Made by a program: the position numbers and the translations under genes. From assembly GCF_012641435.1 (NCBI RefSeq), contig NZ_JABAIJ010000009.1, positions 62,001-126,000 on the forward strand: 64,000 bases of DNA, given 5' to 3'. Shown here piece after piece: positions 24,226 to 33,518 of the stretch (its first letter is position 1; every line of letters begins with the position of its first letter). The DNA comes from Rhizobium sp. P38BS-XIX. GTDB lineage: Bacteria > Pseudomonadota > Alphaproteobacteria > Rhizobiales > Rhizobiaceae. The notes beneath the pieces are model-generated. The model was not told where the DNA came from. It saw nothing but the letters and a program-made list of their open reading frames with translations, and searched no databases.

Positions 24226-25821
24226 ATGAAAAAGATTTCTGTCCTGCTGGCAGTGACAGCCCTGGCTTCGGTCATGGCGACGTCCGCCTGGTCAAAAACA
24301 CTTGTATATTGCTCGGAAAGCTCGCCGGAAGGTTTCGATCCCGGCCTGTACACCGGCGGCAATACTTTCGATGCCTCTTCGCGTACGGTTTACAGCCGCC
24401 TCGTCGAATTCAAGCATGGCAGCACCGAGATCGAGCCTGGTCTCGCCGAGAGCTGGACTGTTTCCCCCGATGGCAAGGAATACACCTTCAAGCTCCGCAA
24501 GGGCGTGAAGTTCCAGACCACCGACTTCTTCACGCCGACGCGTGATCTCAACGCTGATGACGTCATCTTTTCCATCACCCGTCAGCTGGGCACGGACAAT
24601 CCGTGGGCAAAGTATGTCGCCGGTGGTTCCTATGAATACGCTGATGGCATGGGCTTCCCGAAGCTCATCAAGTCGATCGACAAGGTTGATGACCTGACGG
24701 TCAAGTTCGTCCTGAACCGTCCGGAAGCTCCGTTCCTCGCCGACCTCGCCATGGACTTCGCTTCGATCCTGTCGAAGGAATATGCCGACAAGCTTCAGGC
24801 CGACGGCAAGATGGAGCAGATGAACCAGCAGCCGCTCGGCACTGGCGCATTCACCTTCGTCGCCTATCAGCCGGATGCCGTCATCCGCTACAAGGCCAAC
24901 GAGACCTACTTCAAGGGCAAGGAAAAGATCGACGATCTCGTCTTCGCCATCACGCCGGACGCCTCCGTTCGCGCGCAGAAGCTGAAGTCCGGCGAATGCA
25001 ACATCATGCCGTACCCGAACGCGGCTGACATCAAGGACCTGAAGGCTGACAAGAACCTCAAGGTTCTCGAGCAGGCCGGCCTGAACGTTTCCTACCTCGC
25101 CTACAACACGCTGGTTGCACCGTTCGACAAGGCTGAAGTCCGTCGCGCCATCAACATGGCGGTCAACAAGCAGGCCATCGTCGACGCCGTCTTCCAGGGT
25201 TCGGCAACGGTTGCGACCAACCCGATCCCGCCGACCATGTGGTCCTACAACAAGGACGTGAAGGACGACGCCTACAAGCCGGAAGAAGCCAAGAAGATGC
25301 TTGAAAAGGCTGGCGTCAAGGATCTCAGCATGAAGATCTGGGCGATGCCGGTTTCGCGTCCCTACATGCTGAACGCTCGCCGCGCTGCCGAGCTGATGCA
25401 GGCAGACCTCGCCAAGATCGGCGTCAAGGTCGAGATCGTCACCTATGACTGGGCTCAGTACCTGAAGCTCTCCGCTGCCAAGGACCGCGACGGTGCGGCC
25501 ATCCTCGGCTGGACGGGTGACAACGGCGATCCGGACAACTTCCTTGACACGCTGCTCGGCTGCGATGCCGTCGGCGGCAACAACCGCGCACAGTGGTGCA
25601 ACAAGGAATTCGACGATCTCGTGAAGAAGGCCAAGCAGACCTCTGATATCAAGGAGCGCACCAAGCTCTACGAAGAGGCTCAGGTTGTCTTCAAGCGCGA
25701 AGCTCCCTGGATGACCATCGACCATTCGGAAGAGTTCATCCCGATGACGAAGAATGTCTCCGGCTACCATCAGGATCCGGTTGGCGTTCACCGCTTCGAC
25801 GGCGTCGATATCGCCGAATAA
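24226..25821 (+). CDS. dppA: Dipeptide ABC transporter substrate-binding protein DppA
   Basis: 531 residues. Sec signal peptide cleaves around AWSK; mature start TLVYCSESSPEGFDPGLYTGGNTFDASS closely parallels enterobacterial DppA. Further shared blocks are RPEAPFLADLAMDFASILSKEYAD, ITPDASVRAQKLKSGEC and GWTGDNGDPDNF. It binds dipeptides in the periplasm, and related rhizobial/enteric DppA also deliver delta-aminolevulinate or heme. It heads the dppABCDF operon. Highly biased codons suggest strong expression. Confidence 0.93.
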   Translation: MKKISVLLAVTALASVMATSAWSKTLVYCSESSPEGFDPGLYTGGNTFDASSRTVYSRLVEFKHGSTEIEPGLAESWTVSPDGKEYTFKLRKGVKFQTTDFFTPTRDLNADDVIFSITRQLGTDNPWAKYVAGGSYEYADGMGFPKLIKSIDKVDDLTVKFVLNRPEAPFLADLAMDFASILSKEYADKLQADGKMEQMNQQPLGTGAFTFVAYQPDAVIRYKANETYFKGKEKIDDLVFAITPDASVRAQKLKSGECNIMPYPNAADIKDLKADKNLKVLEQAGLNVSYLAYNTLVAPFDKAEVRRAINMAVNKQAIVDAVFQGSATVATNPIPPTMWSYNKDVKDDAYKPEEAKKMLEKAGVKDLSMKIWAMPVSRPYMLNARRAAELMQADLAKIGVKVEIVTYDWAQYLKLSAAKDRDGAAILGWTGDNGDPDNFLDTLLGCDAVGGNNRAQWCNKEFDDLVKKAKQTSDIKERTKLYEEAQVVFKREAPWMTIDHSEEFIPMTKNVSGYHQDPVGVHRFDGVDIAE

Positions 25822-25839
25822 CGAAAAATCTGTAAGAAT

Positions 25840-25891
25840 GCCCGGCCAGGACCGGGCGACCCGGCGGTCAGACACCCTGTCTGACCGCCGG
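25840..25891 (+). other. Tandem stem-loops between dppA and dppB
   Basis: GCCCGG-CCAGGA-CCGGGC (25840-25857) is followed by a 13-bp perfect stem CCGGCGGTCAGAC/GTCTGACCGCCGG (25861-25891, 5-nt loop). No T-run follows. Such intercistronic hairpins commonly protect the binding-protein mRNA and keep dppA levels above the permease genes. Confidence 0.7.
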
Positions 25892-25910
25892 AAAAATTTG
25901 GACAACTGTC

Positions 25911-26915
25911 ATGTTGCGATTTTTTTTCAGCCGCCTTGCGGTGCTGATCCCGACATTCCTCGGCGTATCGATCGTCGCCTTTTCGCTCATTCGCCTGCTT
26001 CCCGGCGATCCTGTCATGCTGATGTCTGGCGAACGCGTCATGTCGCCCGAACGCCATGCACAGATCTCGCACGATCTCGGCTACGACCAGCCGATGGTCG
26101 TCCAGTACGGCAAATATCTCTGGAACGTCCTGCACGGCGATTTCGGCGCCTCGATCACGACAAAGCGTGACGTGTTGACCGACTTCTTCACTTTCTTTCC
26201 GGCAACGCTGGAGCTGTCGCTCTGCGCCATGATCCTCGCGGCCTGTCTTGGGATCCCGGCCGGCGTTTTCGCCGCCGTCAAGCGAGGCACCTGGTTCGAC
26301 CAGAGCGTCATGGGCGTGGCCCTCGTCGGCTTCTCCATGCCGATCTTCTGGTGGGGTCTGTTGCTGATCATCCTGTTCAGCGGCTATCTGCACTGGACGC
26401 CGGTTTCCGGCCGCATCGGCCTCATCTATTTCTTCAAGCCGATCACCGGCTTCATGCTGATCGACAGCCTGCTCTCCGGACAGAAGGGTGCCTTCTGGTC
26501 GGCCCTGAATTCGCTGATCCTGCCGACCATCGTGCTCGGCACCATCCCGCTGGCCGTCATCGCCCGCCAGACCCGCTCCGCCATGCTGGAAGTGCTCGGC
26601 GAGGACTATGTGCGTACCGCTCGCTCCAAGGGCCTGTCGCCGGTGCGCGTCGTTTCCGTGCATGCGCTGCGCAACGCCATGATCCCCGTCATCACCACCA
26701 TCGGCCTGCAGACCGGCGTGTTGCTCGGTGGCGCTATCCTGACGGAAAGCATCTTCTCGTGGCCTGGTATCGGCAAGTGGATGATCGATGCGGTCACCAA
26801 GCGCGATTACCCCGTGGTCCAGGGCGGCCTGTTGCTGATCGCCGCAATCGTCATGTCCGTCAATCTCGCCGTCGACCTGCTTTACGGCTTTATCAATCCA
26901 CGTATTCGTCACTAG
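25911..26915 (+). CDS. dppB: Dipeptide ABC transporter permease DppB
   Basis: 334 residues. BPD_transp_1 permease with the N-terminal motif RLAVLIPTFLGVSIVAFSLIRLLPGDPV and about six membrane segments. The EAA-like coupling loop is EDYVRTARSKGLSPVRVVSVHALRNAMIPVIT. It forms the inner-membrane channel with DppC. Lies 89 bp after dppA behind the stem-loops and 9 bp before dppC. Confidence 0.93.
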   Translation: MLRFFFSRLAVLIPTFLGVSIVAFSLIRLLPGDPVMLMSGERVMSPERHAQISHDLGYDQPMVVQYGKYLWNVLHGDFGASITTKRDVLTDFFTFFPATLELSLCAMILAACLGIPAGVFAAVKRGTWFDQSVMGVALVGFSMPIFWWGLLLIILFSGYLHWTPVSGRIGLIYFFKPITGFMLIDSLLSGQKGAFWSALNSLILPTIVLGTIPLAVIARQTRSAMLEVLGEDYVRTARSKGLSPVRVVSVHALRNAMIPVITTIGLQTGVLLGGAILTESIFSWPGIGKWMIDAVTKRDYPVVQGGLLLIAAIVMSVNLAVDLLYGFINPRIRH

Positions 26916-26924
26916 GAGCGGTCC

Positions 26925-27818
26925 ATGAGCACGGTAAGCGTCAAAACCGACCGTCCTTCCGCTCTCGCGGAGTTCTGGTATTATTTTTCCCGAAACAAGG
27001 GCGCCGTGATCGGACTTGCGATCTTCGTCTTCGTTCTTCTGCTGGCGGTCTTCGCCGCCATCGTCGCACCTCACAATCCCGACGCCGCCTATGGCAGCAC
27101 CATGCAGCGCCTGCCGCCGGTCTGGGCGGAGGGCGGCAACAGCAGCTTCCTGCTCGGCACGGACGCCATCGGTCGCGATTTGCTGTCCCGCCTCATCTAC
27201 GGCACGCGGTATTCGCTGTTCATCGGTCTCGTGGTCGCTTCGGTTTCCGCGGCTGCCGGCGTCCTGATCGGCCTTGTTGCCGGCTATGTTCGTGGCTACA
27301 CGGACACGATCATCATGCGCGTCATGGATATCATCCTCGCCGTTCCCTCGCTGCTGCTCGCCTTGGTGCTGGTCGCGATCCTCGGGGCCGGGCTGACGAA
27401 TGCGATGATCGCCATCGCCATCACCTACCAGCCGCATTTCGTTCGCCTGACCCGCGCCTCCGTCATGGCCGAGCGCGACAAGGAATATGTCGTCGCCTCG
27501 CGCGTCGCCGGTGCCGGTTCGCTGCGGCTGATGTTCAAGACGATCCTGCCAAACTGTCTTGGGCCGCTGATCGTCCAGACGACGCTCTCCTTCTCGTCGG
27601 CCATTCTGGATGCAGCCGCTCTTGGCTTCCTCGGTCAGGGCGCCCAGCCGCCGACGGCGGAATGGGGAACGATGCTCGCGGACTCGCGTGAATTCTTCCT
27701 GAGCAACCCTTGGCTCGTCACTTTCCCCGGTCTCTGTATCCTGATTACGGTTCTCGCCATCAATCTGATGGGCGACGGCCTGCGCGATGCCTTCGACCCG
27801 AAGCTGAAGAGGTCGTAA
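26925..27818 (+). CDS. dppC: Dipeptide ABC transporter permease DppC
   Basis: 297 residues. OppC-type N-terminus is followed by the HNPDAAYGSTMQRLPPVW... LGTDAIGRDLLSRLIYGTRYSL signature and the coupling loop EYVVASRVAGAGSLRLMFKTILPN. The partner permease of DppB. Its TAA stop overlaps the dppD ATG as TAATG. Confidence 0.93.
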   Translation: MSTVSVKTDRPSALAEFWYYFSRNKGAVIGLAIFVFVLLLAVFAAIVAPHNPDAAYGSTMQRLPPVWAEGGNSSFLLGTDAIGRDLLSRLIYGTRYSLFIGLVVASVSAAAGVLIGLVAGYVRGYTDTIIMRVMDIILAVPSLLLALVLVAILGAGLTNAMIAIAITYQPHFVRLTRASVMAERDKEYVVASRVAGAGSLRLMFKTILPNCLGPLIVQTTLSFSSAILDAAALGFLGQGAQPPTAEWGTMLADSREFFLSNPWLVTFPGLCILITVLAINLMGDGLRDAFDPKLKRS

Positions 27819-28834
27819 TGGCACTCCTCGATATTGAAAACCTATCCGTCGAATTCCAGACATCGTCCGGCCTGTTCCGGGCGGTCGATGGTGTCTCGCT
27901 GAAATGCGACAAGGGCGAAATCCTGTCGATCGTCGGCGAGTCTGGCTCCGGCAAATCCGTCTCAATGCTCGCCTTGATGGGGCTTTTGCCCTGGACGGCG
28001 AAGATCACCGCCGATCGCATGCTGTTCGACGGCAAGGATCTGCGTGGCATCTCCTCGCGTCAGCGCCGCAAAATCATCGGCAAGGACATGGCGATGATCT
28101 TCCAGGAGCCGATGTCGAGCCTCAATCCGTGCTTCACGGTCGGCTTCCAGCTTGGCGAGACGCTCCGCATCCACATGGGCCTCGACCGCAAGGCGCGCCG
28201 CGAGCGTTCCATCGAGCTCCTGAAGCTCGTCGGCATTCCGGCACCGGAGGATCGCCTGTCGAACTTCCCGCACCAGATGTCGGGCGGCATGAGCCAGCGC
28301 GTCATGATCGCCATGGCGCTCGCCTGCAATCCGAAGCTCCTGATCGCCGACGAGCCGACCACTGCGCTCGACGTGACGATCCAGGCGCAGATCCTCGATC
28401 TGCTCGCGCGTCTGCAGCAGGAGCAGGGCATGGCGCTCGTGCTTATCACCCACGACATGGGTGTCGTCGCCGAAACGGCCGAGCGCGTACAGGTGCAATA
28501 TGCCGGCCAGAAGGTCGAGGAGCAACCCGTCAAGGAGCTGTTCCGTGATCCGCATCATCCCTATACGGCAGCACTTCTCTCCGCACTGCCGGAGCGCGCC
28601 GTGGTCGGCGAGCGCTTGCCGTCGATTGCCGGCGTCGTGCCCGGCCAACATGATCGTCCGACGGGCTGTCTGTTCGCGCCACGCTGTTCCTTCGCAACGC
28701 CGGAGTGCGACAAGGGCGTCAAGCGCCAGGGTAGCGAACTCGGCCTGACCCTTTGCAACTATCCGCTGGAACATGGCAAGCCGCTCGGTCATCCCGGCAT
28801 TGCCGCCACGCAATCTGCAGGAGGTGCCGCATGA
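27818..28834 (+). CDS. dppD: Dipeptide ABC transporter ATPase DppD
   Basis: 338 residues. Walker A GESGSGKS, Q-loop MIFQEPMSSLNP, signature MSGGMSQRVMIAMAL, Walker B LLIADEPTTALD and H-loop VLITHDMG are all intact. The C-terminal oligopeptide-transporter extension carries the Cys-rich GCLFAPRCSFATPEC, typical of an OppD/DppD Fe-S or Zn motif. Coupled to dppC and dppF by overlaps. Confidence 0.93.
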   Translation: MALLDIENLSVEFQTSSGLFRAVDGVSLKCDKGEILSIVGESGSGKSVSMLALMGLLPWTAKITADRMLFDGKDLRGISSRQRRKIIGKDMAMIFQEPMSSLNPCFTVGFQLGETLRIHMGLDRKARRERSIELLKLVGIPAPEDRLSNFPHQMSGGMSQRVMIAMALACNPKLLIADEPTTALDVTIQAQILDLLARLQQEQGMALVLITHDMGVVAETAERVQVQYAGQKVEEQPVKELFRDPHHPYTAALLSALPERAVVGERLPSIAGVVPGQHDRPTGCLFAPRCSFATPECDKGVKRQGSELGLTLCNYPLEHGKPLGHPGIAATQSAGGAA

Positions 28835-29784
28835 CCGGCGCTGTTCTCGAAGGGCGCGATCTCGCCCGCTTCTACACCGTCAAGCGCGGCAGCTTCAAAC
28901 CGGAAGCGACCGTCAAGGCATTGAACGGCGTCAGCTTCAGCCTGCAATCGGGCCGCACGCTCGCTGTTGTCGGCGAATCCGGCTGCGGCAAGTCGACACT
29001 CGCCCGCCTGGTGACGATGATCGAAAATCCGACATCAGGCGAACTGCTGATCGACGGCAAGCCTGCCAAGCTCGGTGACCGCAGCCTGCGCAGCGCCGTG
29101 CAGATCGTGTTTCAGAATCCCTATGGCTCGCTCAACCCGCGCCAGAAGGTCGGCTCCATTCTGGAGGAGCCGCTGAAGATCAATACCGATGACGATGCCG
29201 CCACGCGCCGCAGCAAGGCTGAGGCGATGATGGCGCGCGTCGGCCTGCGCCCCGAGCATTACGATCGTTACCCGCATATGTTCTCCGGCGGCCAGCGCCA
29301 GCGCATCGCTATTGCCCGCGCGTTGATGCTGAGGCCGAAAGTGCTAGTTCTCGATGAGCCGGTGTCCGCGCTCGATCTGTCGATCCAGGCGCAGGTGCTG
29401 AACCTTCTGATGGACCTGCAGAAGGAGATGGGGCTTGCCTATCTGTTCATCTCGCATGGCCTTTCTGTTGTGCGCCATATCGCCGACGACGTAATGGTCA
29501 TGTATCTCGGTCGCCCGGTTGAAGCAGGCACTGCCGAAGAGGTCTTCACTCGGCCGCGCCATCCCTATACGGCCGCCCTTCTGTCGGCGACGCCGATCGC
29601 CGATCCCGAGCGCGAGAAGAACCGTATCCGCCTGCAGGGTGAGCTGCCTTCGCCGCTCAATCCGCCGAAGGGATGTCACTTCAATCCGCGTTGCTGGCGC
29701 GCTGAGGACAAATGCCGTCAGGTCGAACCGGAACTGGCGGGCGAAGATACACATAAATTTTCCTGTTTCTTTCCGCTGGATTGA
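28831..29784 (+). CDS. dppF: Dipeptide ABC transporter ATPase DppF
   Basis: 317 residues from ATG 28831, overlapping the dppD stop. Walker A GESGCGKS, Q-loop IVFQNPYGSLNPRQ, signature FSGGQRQRIAIARAL, Walker B VLVLDEPVSALD and C-terminal GCHFNPRCWRAEDKC. It forms the ATPase pair with DppD and completes the transporter. Confidence 0.93.
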   Translation: MTGAVLEGRDLARFYTVKRGSFKPEATVKALNGVSFSLQSGRTLAVVGESGCGKSTLARLVTMIENPTSGELLIDGKPAKLGDRSLRSAVQIVFQNPYGSLNPRQKVGSILEEPLKINTDDDAATRRSKAEAMMARVGLRPEHYDRYPHMFSGGQRQRIAIARALMLRPKVLVLDEPVSALDLSIQAQVLNLLMDLQKEMGLAYLFISHGLSVVRHIADDVMVMYLGRPVEAGTAEEVFTRPRHPYTAALLSATPIADPEREKNRIRLQGELPSPLNPPKGCHFNPRCWRAEDKCRQVEPELAGEDTHKFSCFFPLD

Positions 29785-29858
29785 TCCAAGTTGCGAATCG
29801 GGCATGGCAGGTGAACCCCGCTTTGCCCGATTCAAATCAATCATTCCGGACGGGCCTG

Positions 29859-30386
29859 ATGCGCGACAATCAAGACACTCCCCTTGCCATCATCATCATG
29901 GGCGTAAGCGGCAGTGGCAAATCCTCGATCGGCGAGGGTGTCGCCGAAAAGCTCGGCATTCACTTCATCGAGGGCGACGCCCTGCATCCGGCAGCCAATG
30001 TCGAGAAGATGAGCAAGGGTATTCCGCTGACGGACGAGGATCGCTGGCCCTGGCTGGAAACGATCGGCCGGGAAATCGCGGCAAGCCTCGCCAAGGGTGA
30101 AGGCATTGCCGTTTCCTGCTCGGCGCTGAAGCGTGTTTATCGCGAGCGCTTGCGAGCCTCTGCAGGCGGACATCTCTATTTCATCTATCTCGACGGTTCC
30201 AAGGAACTGCTGACCAAGCGCATGGGCGAGCGCAAGGGGCACTTCATGCCGGCCTCGCTACTCGAAAGCCAGCTTCAGACGCTGGAAATCCCGACGGGTG
30301 AGCCGGGTGTCGTTACGGTCGATATCGATACCACGATCGATGCCATCGTCGACGCTTCCGTCAAAAGCCTCAAGGCCATTCTCTGA
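29859..30386 (+). CDS. gntK: Gluconokinase
   Basis: 175 residues from ATG 29859 (MRDNQDTPLAIIIMGVSGSGKSSIGEGVAEKLG). P-loop GVSGSGKSS, then IEGDALHPAANVEKMSKGIPLTDEDRWPWL and SCSALKRVYRERLR are the gluconokinase signatures. It phosphorylates gluconate to 6-phosphogluconate for the Entner-Doudoroff or pentose phosphate pathway. It lies 74 bp after dppF, with no terminator seen between, so it may receive dpp read-through. Confidence 0.9.
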   Translation: MRDNQDTPLAIIIMGVSGSGKSSIGEGVAEKLGIHFIEGDALHPAANVEKMSKGIPLTDEDRWPWLETIGREIAASLAKGEGIAVSCSALKRVYRERLRASAGGHLYFIYLDGSKELLTKRMGERKGHFMPASLLESQLQTLEIPTGEPGVVTVDIDTTIDAIVDASVKSLKAIL

Positions 30387-30395
30387 AACAGCGGT

Positions 30396-31643
30396 TCAGG
30401 GCGCGAAGCGACCGGGCGAATAAGGCGAGATATCGATGAAGGGCGTCTCGCCAGTGATAAGCTCGGCGAGAACGCGGCCCGTCACCGGTCCGAGTGTCAG
30501 GCCATGATGCGCATGGCCGAAGGCGAACCATAGTCCCTCATGACGCGGCGCCTTTCCGATGATCGGCATCATGTCGGGCGTGCAGGGGCGCGCGCCCATC
30601 CATGGTTCCGGGTCAAGCCGCTCGCCAAGCGGGAAGGCCGAGCGGGCAAGCGCTTCGGCACGATCCAGCTGCACCGGTGTCTTCGGCGCATCGCGGCGCG
30701 CGAATTCAGCCCCAGTCGTCAGTCGAATGCCACGGCTCATTGGCGCCAGCAGATAGCCGCGTTCGGCATCCAGCATCGGATTGTTGAGGACGGCATTCCC
30801 TTCGGCAGCGTAGTGCATGTGATAGCCGCGCTTGACGCCAAGCGGAAAGGCATAGCCGAACCGTTTCGTGACCAGATCGGCCCAAGGCCCCAACGCCACG
30901 ACGACATCTTCTGCCTCGATCGATCCTTCCGCCGTGACCATTTTCCAGGATTTGCCGGACATGCCGAGCGAGAGGGCATCACCTGTCGTGACGCGGCCGC
31001 CGATGCTCTCGAAGTAGCGGCGATAAGCCGACGTCAGCCCATGCGGATCCATGACCGACCACGGATCGCGCCAGCGCAGCGCTCCGGCAAAGCTGTCCTT
31101 GAGGTGCGGCTCGGCCGCAGCAATCTCCGAGCTGCTCAAGGCGTCATAACCAATGCCGAATTCCCGGTTGAGGCGCTCGGCCTCGGCAAACTCAGCATCC
31201 CGCTTTTCGTTCGAGCGGAACAATTCCACCCAGCCGTTTTTCCGGATCAGCTCTTCGGCGTGTGAGGCTTGGATAAGGTCGCTGTGCTCGCTGACCGAAT
31301 GCGCAATCAGTGGCGCATAGGCGCGGGAGATCATCTCGTGGCGCTTGGTATTGGAGTTCCACCAATAACGGGCGAGAAACGCGATTTGCGAGGGCAGGGC
31401 GCGCAGGTGATAGTGCACGTCGACGCGATTGTTGAGGGCATAGCGCAGCAACAGGCGGAATTGCTGCGGAAAGCCGTAGGGCACCACTCCCTCACGCTGG
31501 ATCAACCCGGCATTGCCAAAGGATGTTTCCCGTCCGGGCTCCCTCTTGTCGACAAGGGTGACCTGACGCCCCCGTCGCTGCAGATGGATTGCCGTCGAAA
31601 CGCCGACGATGCCGGCACCGAGAACGATTGCGTCCTTTATCAT
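30396..31643 (-). CDS. DadA-like FAD-dependent D-amino acid dehydrogenase/oxidoreductase
   Basis: 415 residues. N-terminal FAD dinucleotide motif VLGAGIVGVSTAIHLQRRGRQVTLVDKRE, then TSFGNAGLIQREGVVPYGFP, and the C-terminal GARPCTPDMMPIIGKAPRHEGLWFAFGHAHHGLTLGPVTGRVLAELI, all typical of the DAO/DadA superfamily. It oxidises D-amino acids or related secondary amines and feeds electrons to the membrane chain. Substrate uncertain; not in an obvious alr-dadA operon. Convergent with gntK. Confidence 0.8.
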   Translation of the reverse strand: MIKDAIVLGAGIVGVSTAIHLQRRGRQVTLVDKREPGRETSFGNAGLIQREGVVPYGFPQQFRLLLRYALNNRVDVHYHLRALPSQIAFLARYWWNSNTKRHEMISRAYAPLIAHSVSEHSDLIQASHAEELIRKNGWVELFRSNEKRDAEFAEAERLNREFGIGYDALSSSEIAAAEPHLKDSFAGALRWRDPWSVMDPHGLTSAYRRYFESIGGRVTTGDALSLGMSGKSWKMVTAEGSIEAEDVVVALGPWADLVTKRFGYAFPLGVKRGYHMHYAAEGNAVLNNPMLDAERGYLLAPMSRGIRLTTGAEFARRDAPKTPVQLDRAEALARSAFPLGERLDPEPWMGARPCTPDMMPIIGKAPRHEGLWFAFGHAHHGLTLGPVTGRVLAELITGETPFIDISPYSPGRFAP

Positions 31644-31771
31644 CTTATCCTGCTATCCGCATGCCAATTGCCGTGCTGCGCGATCCCGGCAAAGGCTGCC
31701 GCCTCGCATGGACCGCGCTCTAAGCATCGAAAATGCCTGCCAAATTTCGCCGGCGCAATTGAAAAATGCGG

Positions 31772-32269
31772 TCAGGTGAAAGCCTGTTTGAGGCAGGCGT
31801 TTTCGGCGCGGATTCGGATGATGAGAATGACCGCGTTCAGGACCGAAAAGATTGCAGCATAGATCGGCATGCCGAAGGCAAGAGGCAGAGTGGCGATCTC
31901 ACCGACGACAACGGCATAGTTCGGGTGACTGAGCAGGCGATACGGGCCCTTGGTGACGAGAGGCGCGCCGGGCAGGATGATGATGCGTGTCGTCCAGCGA
32001 TCCCCCAGCGTTGCCAACACCCAGAGGCGCAGCGCCTGCAATATCATGAACAACGACAGCCAGACGGGTTCGATCGGCCGGCCGATGGCAAAGACCCACA
32101 GTCCGATGAGCCAAGTTGCATGCATCGCCACCATCAGCGGATAGTGCGCGGCAGCATATTCTCGAGCGCCACGAGCGAGGAGAGCCTTCGTATTGTGCCT
32201 GGCATAGACGAGTTCCGCCAGCCGTTGCAATGTCACGAAGATCAGAAGAGCAATGGACGGCCACAGCAT
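31772..32269 (-). CDS. Isoprenylcysteine carboxyl methyltransferase (ICMT)-like membrane methyltransferase
   Basis: 165 residues, four to five membrane segments. The C-terminal GPYRLLSHPNYAVVVGEIATLPLAFG carries the ICMT-family RHPxY-like motif that binds S-adenosylmethionine. Its ATG overlaps the stop of the type III polyketide synthase gene (TGATG). In other bacteria, such paired enzymes O-methylate alkylresorcinols or alkylpyrones made by the synthase, so the same role is likely here. Confidence 0.85.
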   Translation of the reverse strand: MLWPSIALLIFVTLQRLAELVYARHNTKALLARGAREYAAAHYPLMVAMHATWLIGLWVFAIGRPIEPVWLSLFMILQALRLWVLATLGDRWTTRIIILPGAPLVTKGPYRLLSHPNYAVVVGEIATLPLAFGMPIYAAIFSVLNAVILIIRIRAENACLKQAFT

Positions 32270-33321
32270 CAGGCGACCCTCTTCAACGTTATGCAGCTTG
32301 CCGAGAAGCCGGGGCCCATGGCGAGCAGGGCAGAGCGTTCGGGCAAGCCGGCAATGATTGCCCTTTCCAGCACGAACAGCACGGTCGGCGACGACATGTT
32401 GCCGTAGTCGCCGATCACTTCACGTTCGATATCCAGCGCGCCCTCTTCAAGACCAAGGGATTTCTCCAGTGCCGTCAGCACCTTGGCGCCGCCAGGATGG
32501 CATATGAAGCGATCGATGTCCGAGAGCGAGAGTTTGGATCGATCGAGAATGCCGGCAACCGCGCTCCTGAGGTGAGTCTCGGCAAAGACCGGCAGGGATT
32601 GCTCGAGAATGATGCCGAAACCCGTATCGTCGATTTTCCAGCCCATGATGCCCAGGCTGTCGGGAAAGAGATGTTCACCCGTTGATTCGATCTCGGCAAT
32701 ACCGCCGGCTCCCGCCCTGAGAACACAAGCCGCCGCGCCATCGCCGAACAGCGCAGTGGCGATGATGTTGGGTCGCGTCAGCTCGTCTAGGCGAAATGCC
32801 AACGAGCAGAGTTCGATCGCAACGAAGAGAACAACCGCCCCCGGGCGGCTTCTCGCCATTTTCGTCGCGACGGCAAGGCCTGAAACGCCTGCCGCGCAAC
32901 CAAGTCCGAAAATCGGCACGCGCTCGATATCGCAGCGGAACCCCATTTCGCCCGCAAGCCGCGCTTCGAGGCTTGGCGTGGCAAGCCCGGTCGAGGAAGC
33001 CGTGACGATGCAATCCACCTGATGTGCTTCCAGGCCGGCGCGCTGCAGGGCGTTGGTTGCGGCTTCTCGGAAGAGATCGCTTGCGACTTCGGTGTAGGCG
33101 CCCATGCGATCCTGCCAGCCATGCGGTTCCTCGAACCACGAAAGCGGCCGCGCTGCATGTCGCTTGCGGATGCCGGCGCTTTCGAACACGCGCGCCAGAT
33201 ATTTGAAATCGCGGAAGCGCTCAGAGAACAGCCGACCGGCCGTTTCTGCTGCGTCCGATTGGAGGATGATATTGTCTGGTGTTGCAACGGCGAGACTAAG
33301 AAGTTTGACGGTATCGATCAC
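32269..33321 (-). CDS. Type III polyketide synthase (chalcone/stilbene synthase-like)
   Basis: 350 residues from GTG 33321, with AGGAG 7 bp upstream; this gives the family's normal length. Cys-His-Asn triad present: Cys142 in GLGCAAGVSG, His275 in FICHPGGAK, Asn308 in GDYGNMSSPT. It condenses an acyl starter (often a fatty acyl-CoA) with malonyl-CoA units to pyrones or resorcinols. It forms a two-gene operon with the methyltransferase and is divergent from the TPR gene. Product cannot be told from sequence. Confidence 0.93.
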   Translation of the reverse strand: MIDTVKLLSLAVATPDNIILQSDAAETAGRLFSERFRDFKYLARVFESAGIRKRHAARPLSWFEEPHGWQDRMGAYTEVASDLFREAATNALQRAGLEAHQVDCIVTASSTGLATPSLEARLAGEMGFRCDIERVPIFGLGCAAGVSGLAVATKMARSRPGAVVLFVAIELCSLAFRLDELTRPNIIATALFGDGAAACVLRAGAGGIAEIESTGEHLFPDSLGIMGWKIDDTGFGIILEQSLPVFAETHLRSAVAGILDRSKLSLSDIDRFICHPGGAKVLTALEKSLGLEEGALDIEREVIGDYGNMSSPTVLFVLERAIIAGLPERSALLAMGPGFSASCITLKRVA

Positions 33322-33518
33322 GAGTTTCTCCTGGTGCCCCTGGAGGGCCTGACGGCTGAAACACGCAATGGCGGGCATCTATTCGATCGAGAGACGGTCA
33401 CGAAAGAGTGAGCGCGTGGCCGCTTCGAGAGAGCAGAAAAAAATTCGACGCGTCCGAATAAAAGGTGGCGCCGGTGTGTTCTCCACTCGCAACGTTCATT
33501 TTGCCAAGGAGACATTCC

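Noticed and set aside
24292..25905. 537-codon minus-strand frame over dppA
   Set aside because: Mirror of the highly biased codons of dppA; no start signals.
25788..27965. 725-codon minus-strand frame over dppBC
   Set aside because: Antisense to unmistakable permease genes; composition (Asp/Gly/Arg/His) is that of a codon-bias mirror.
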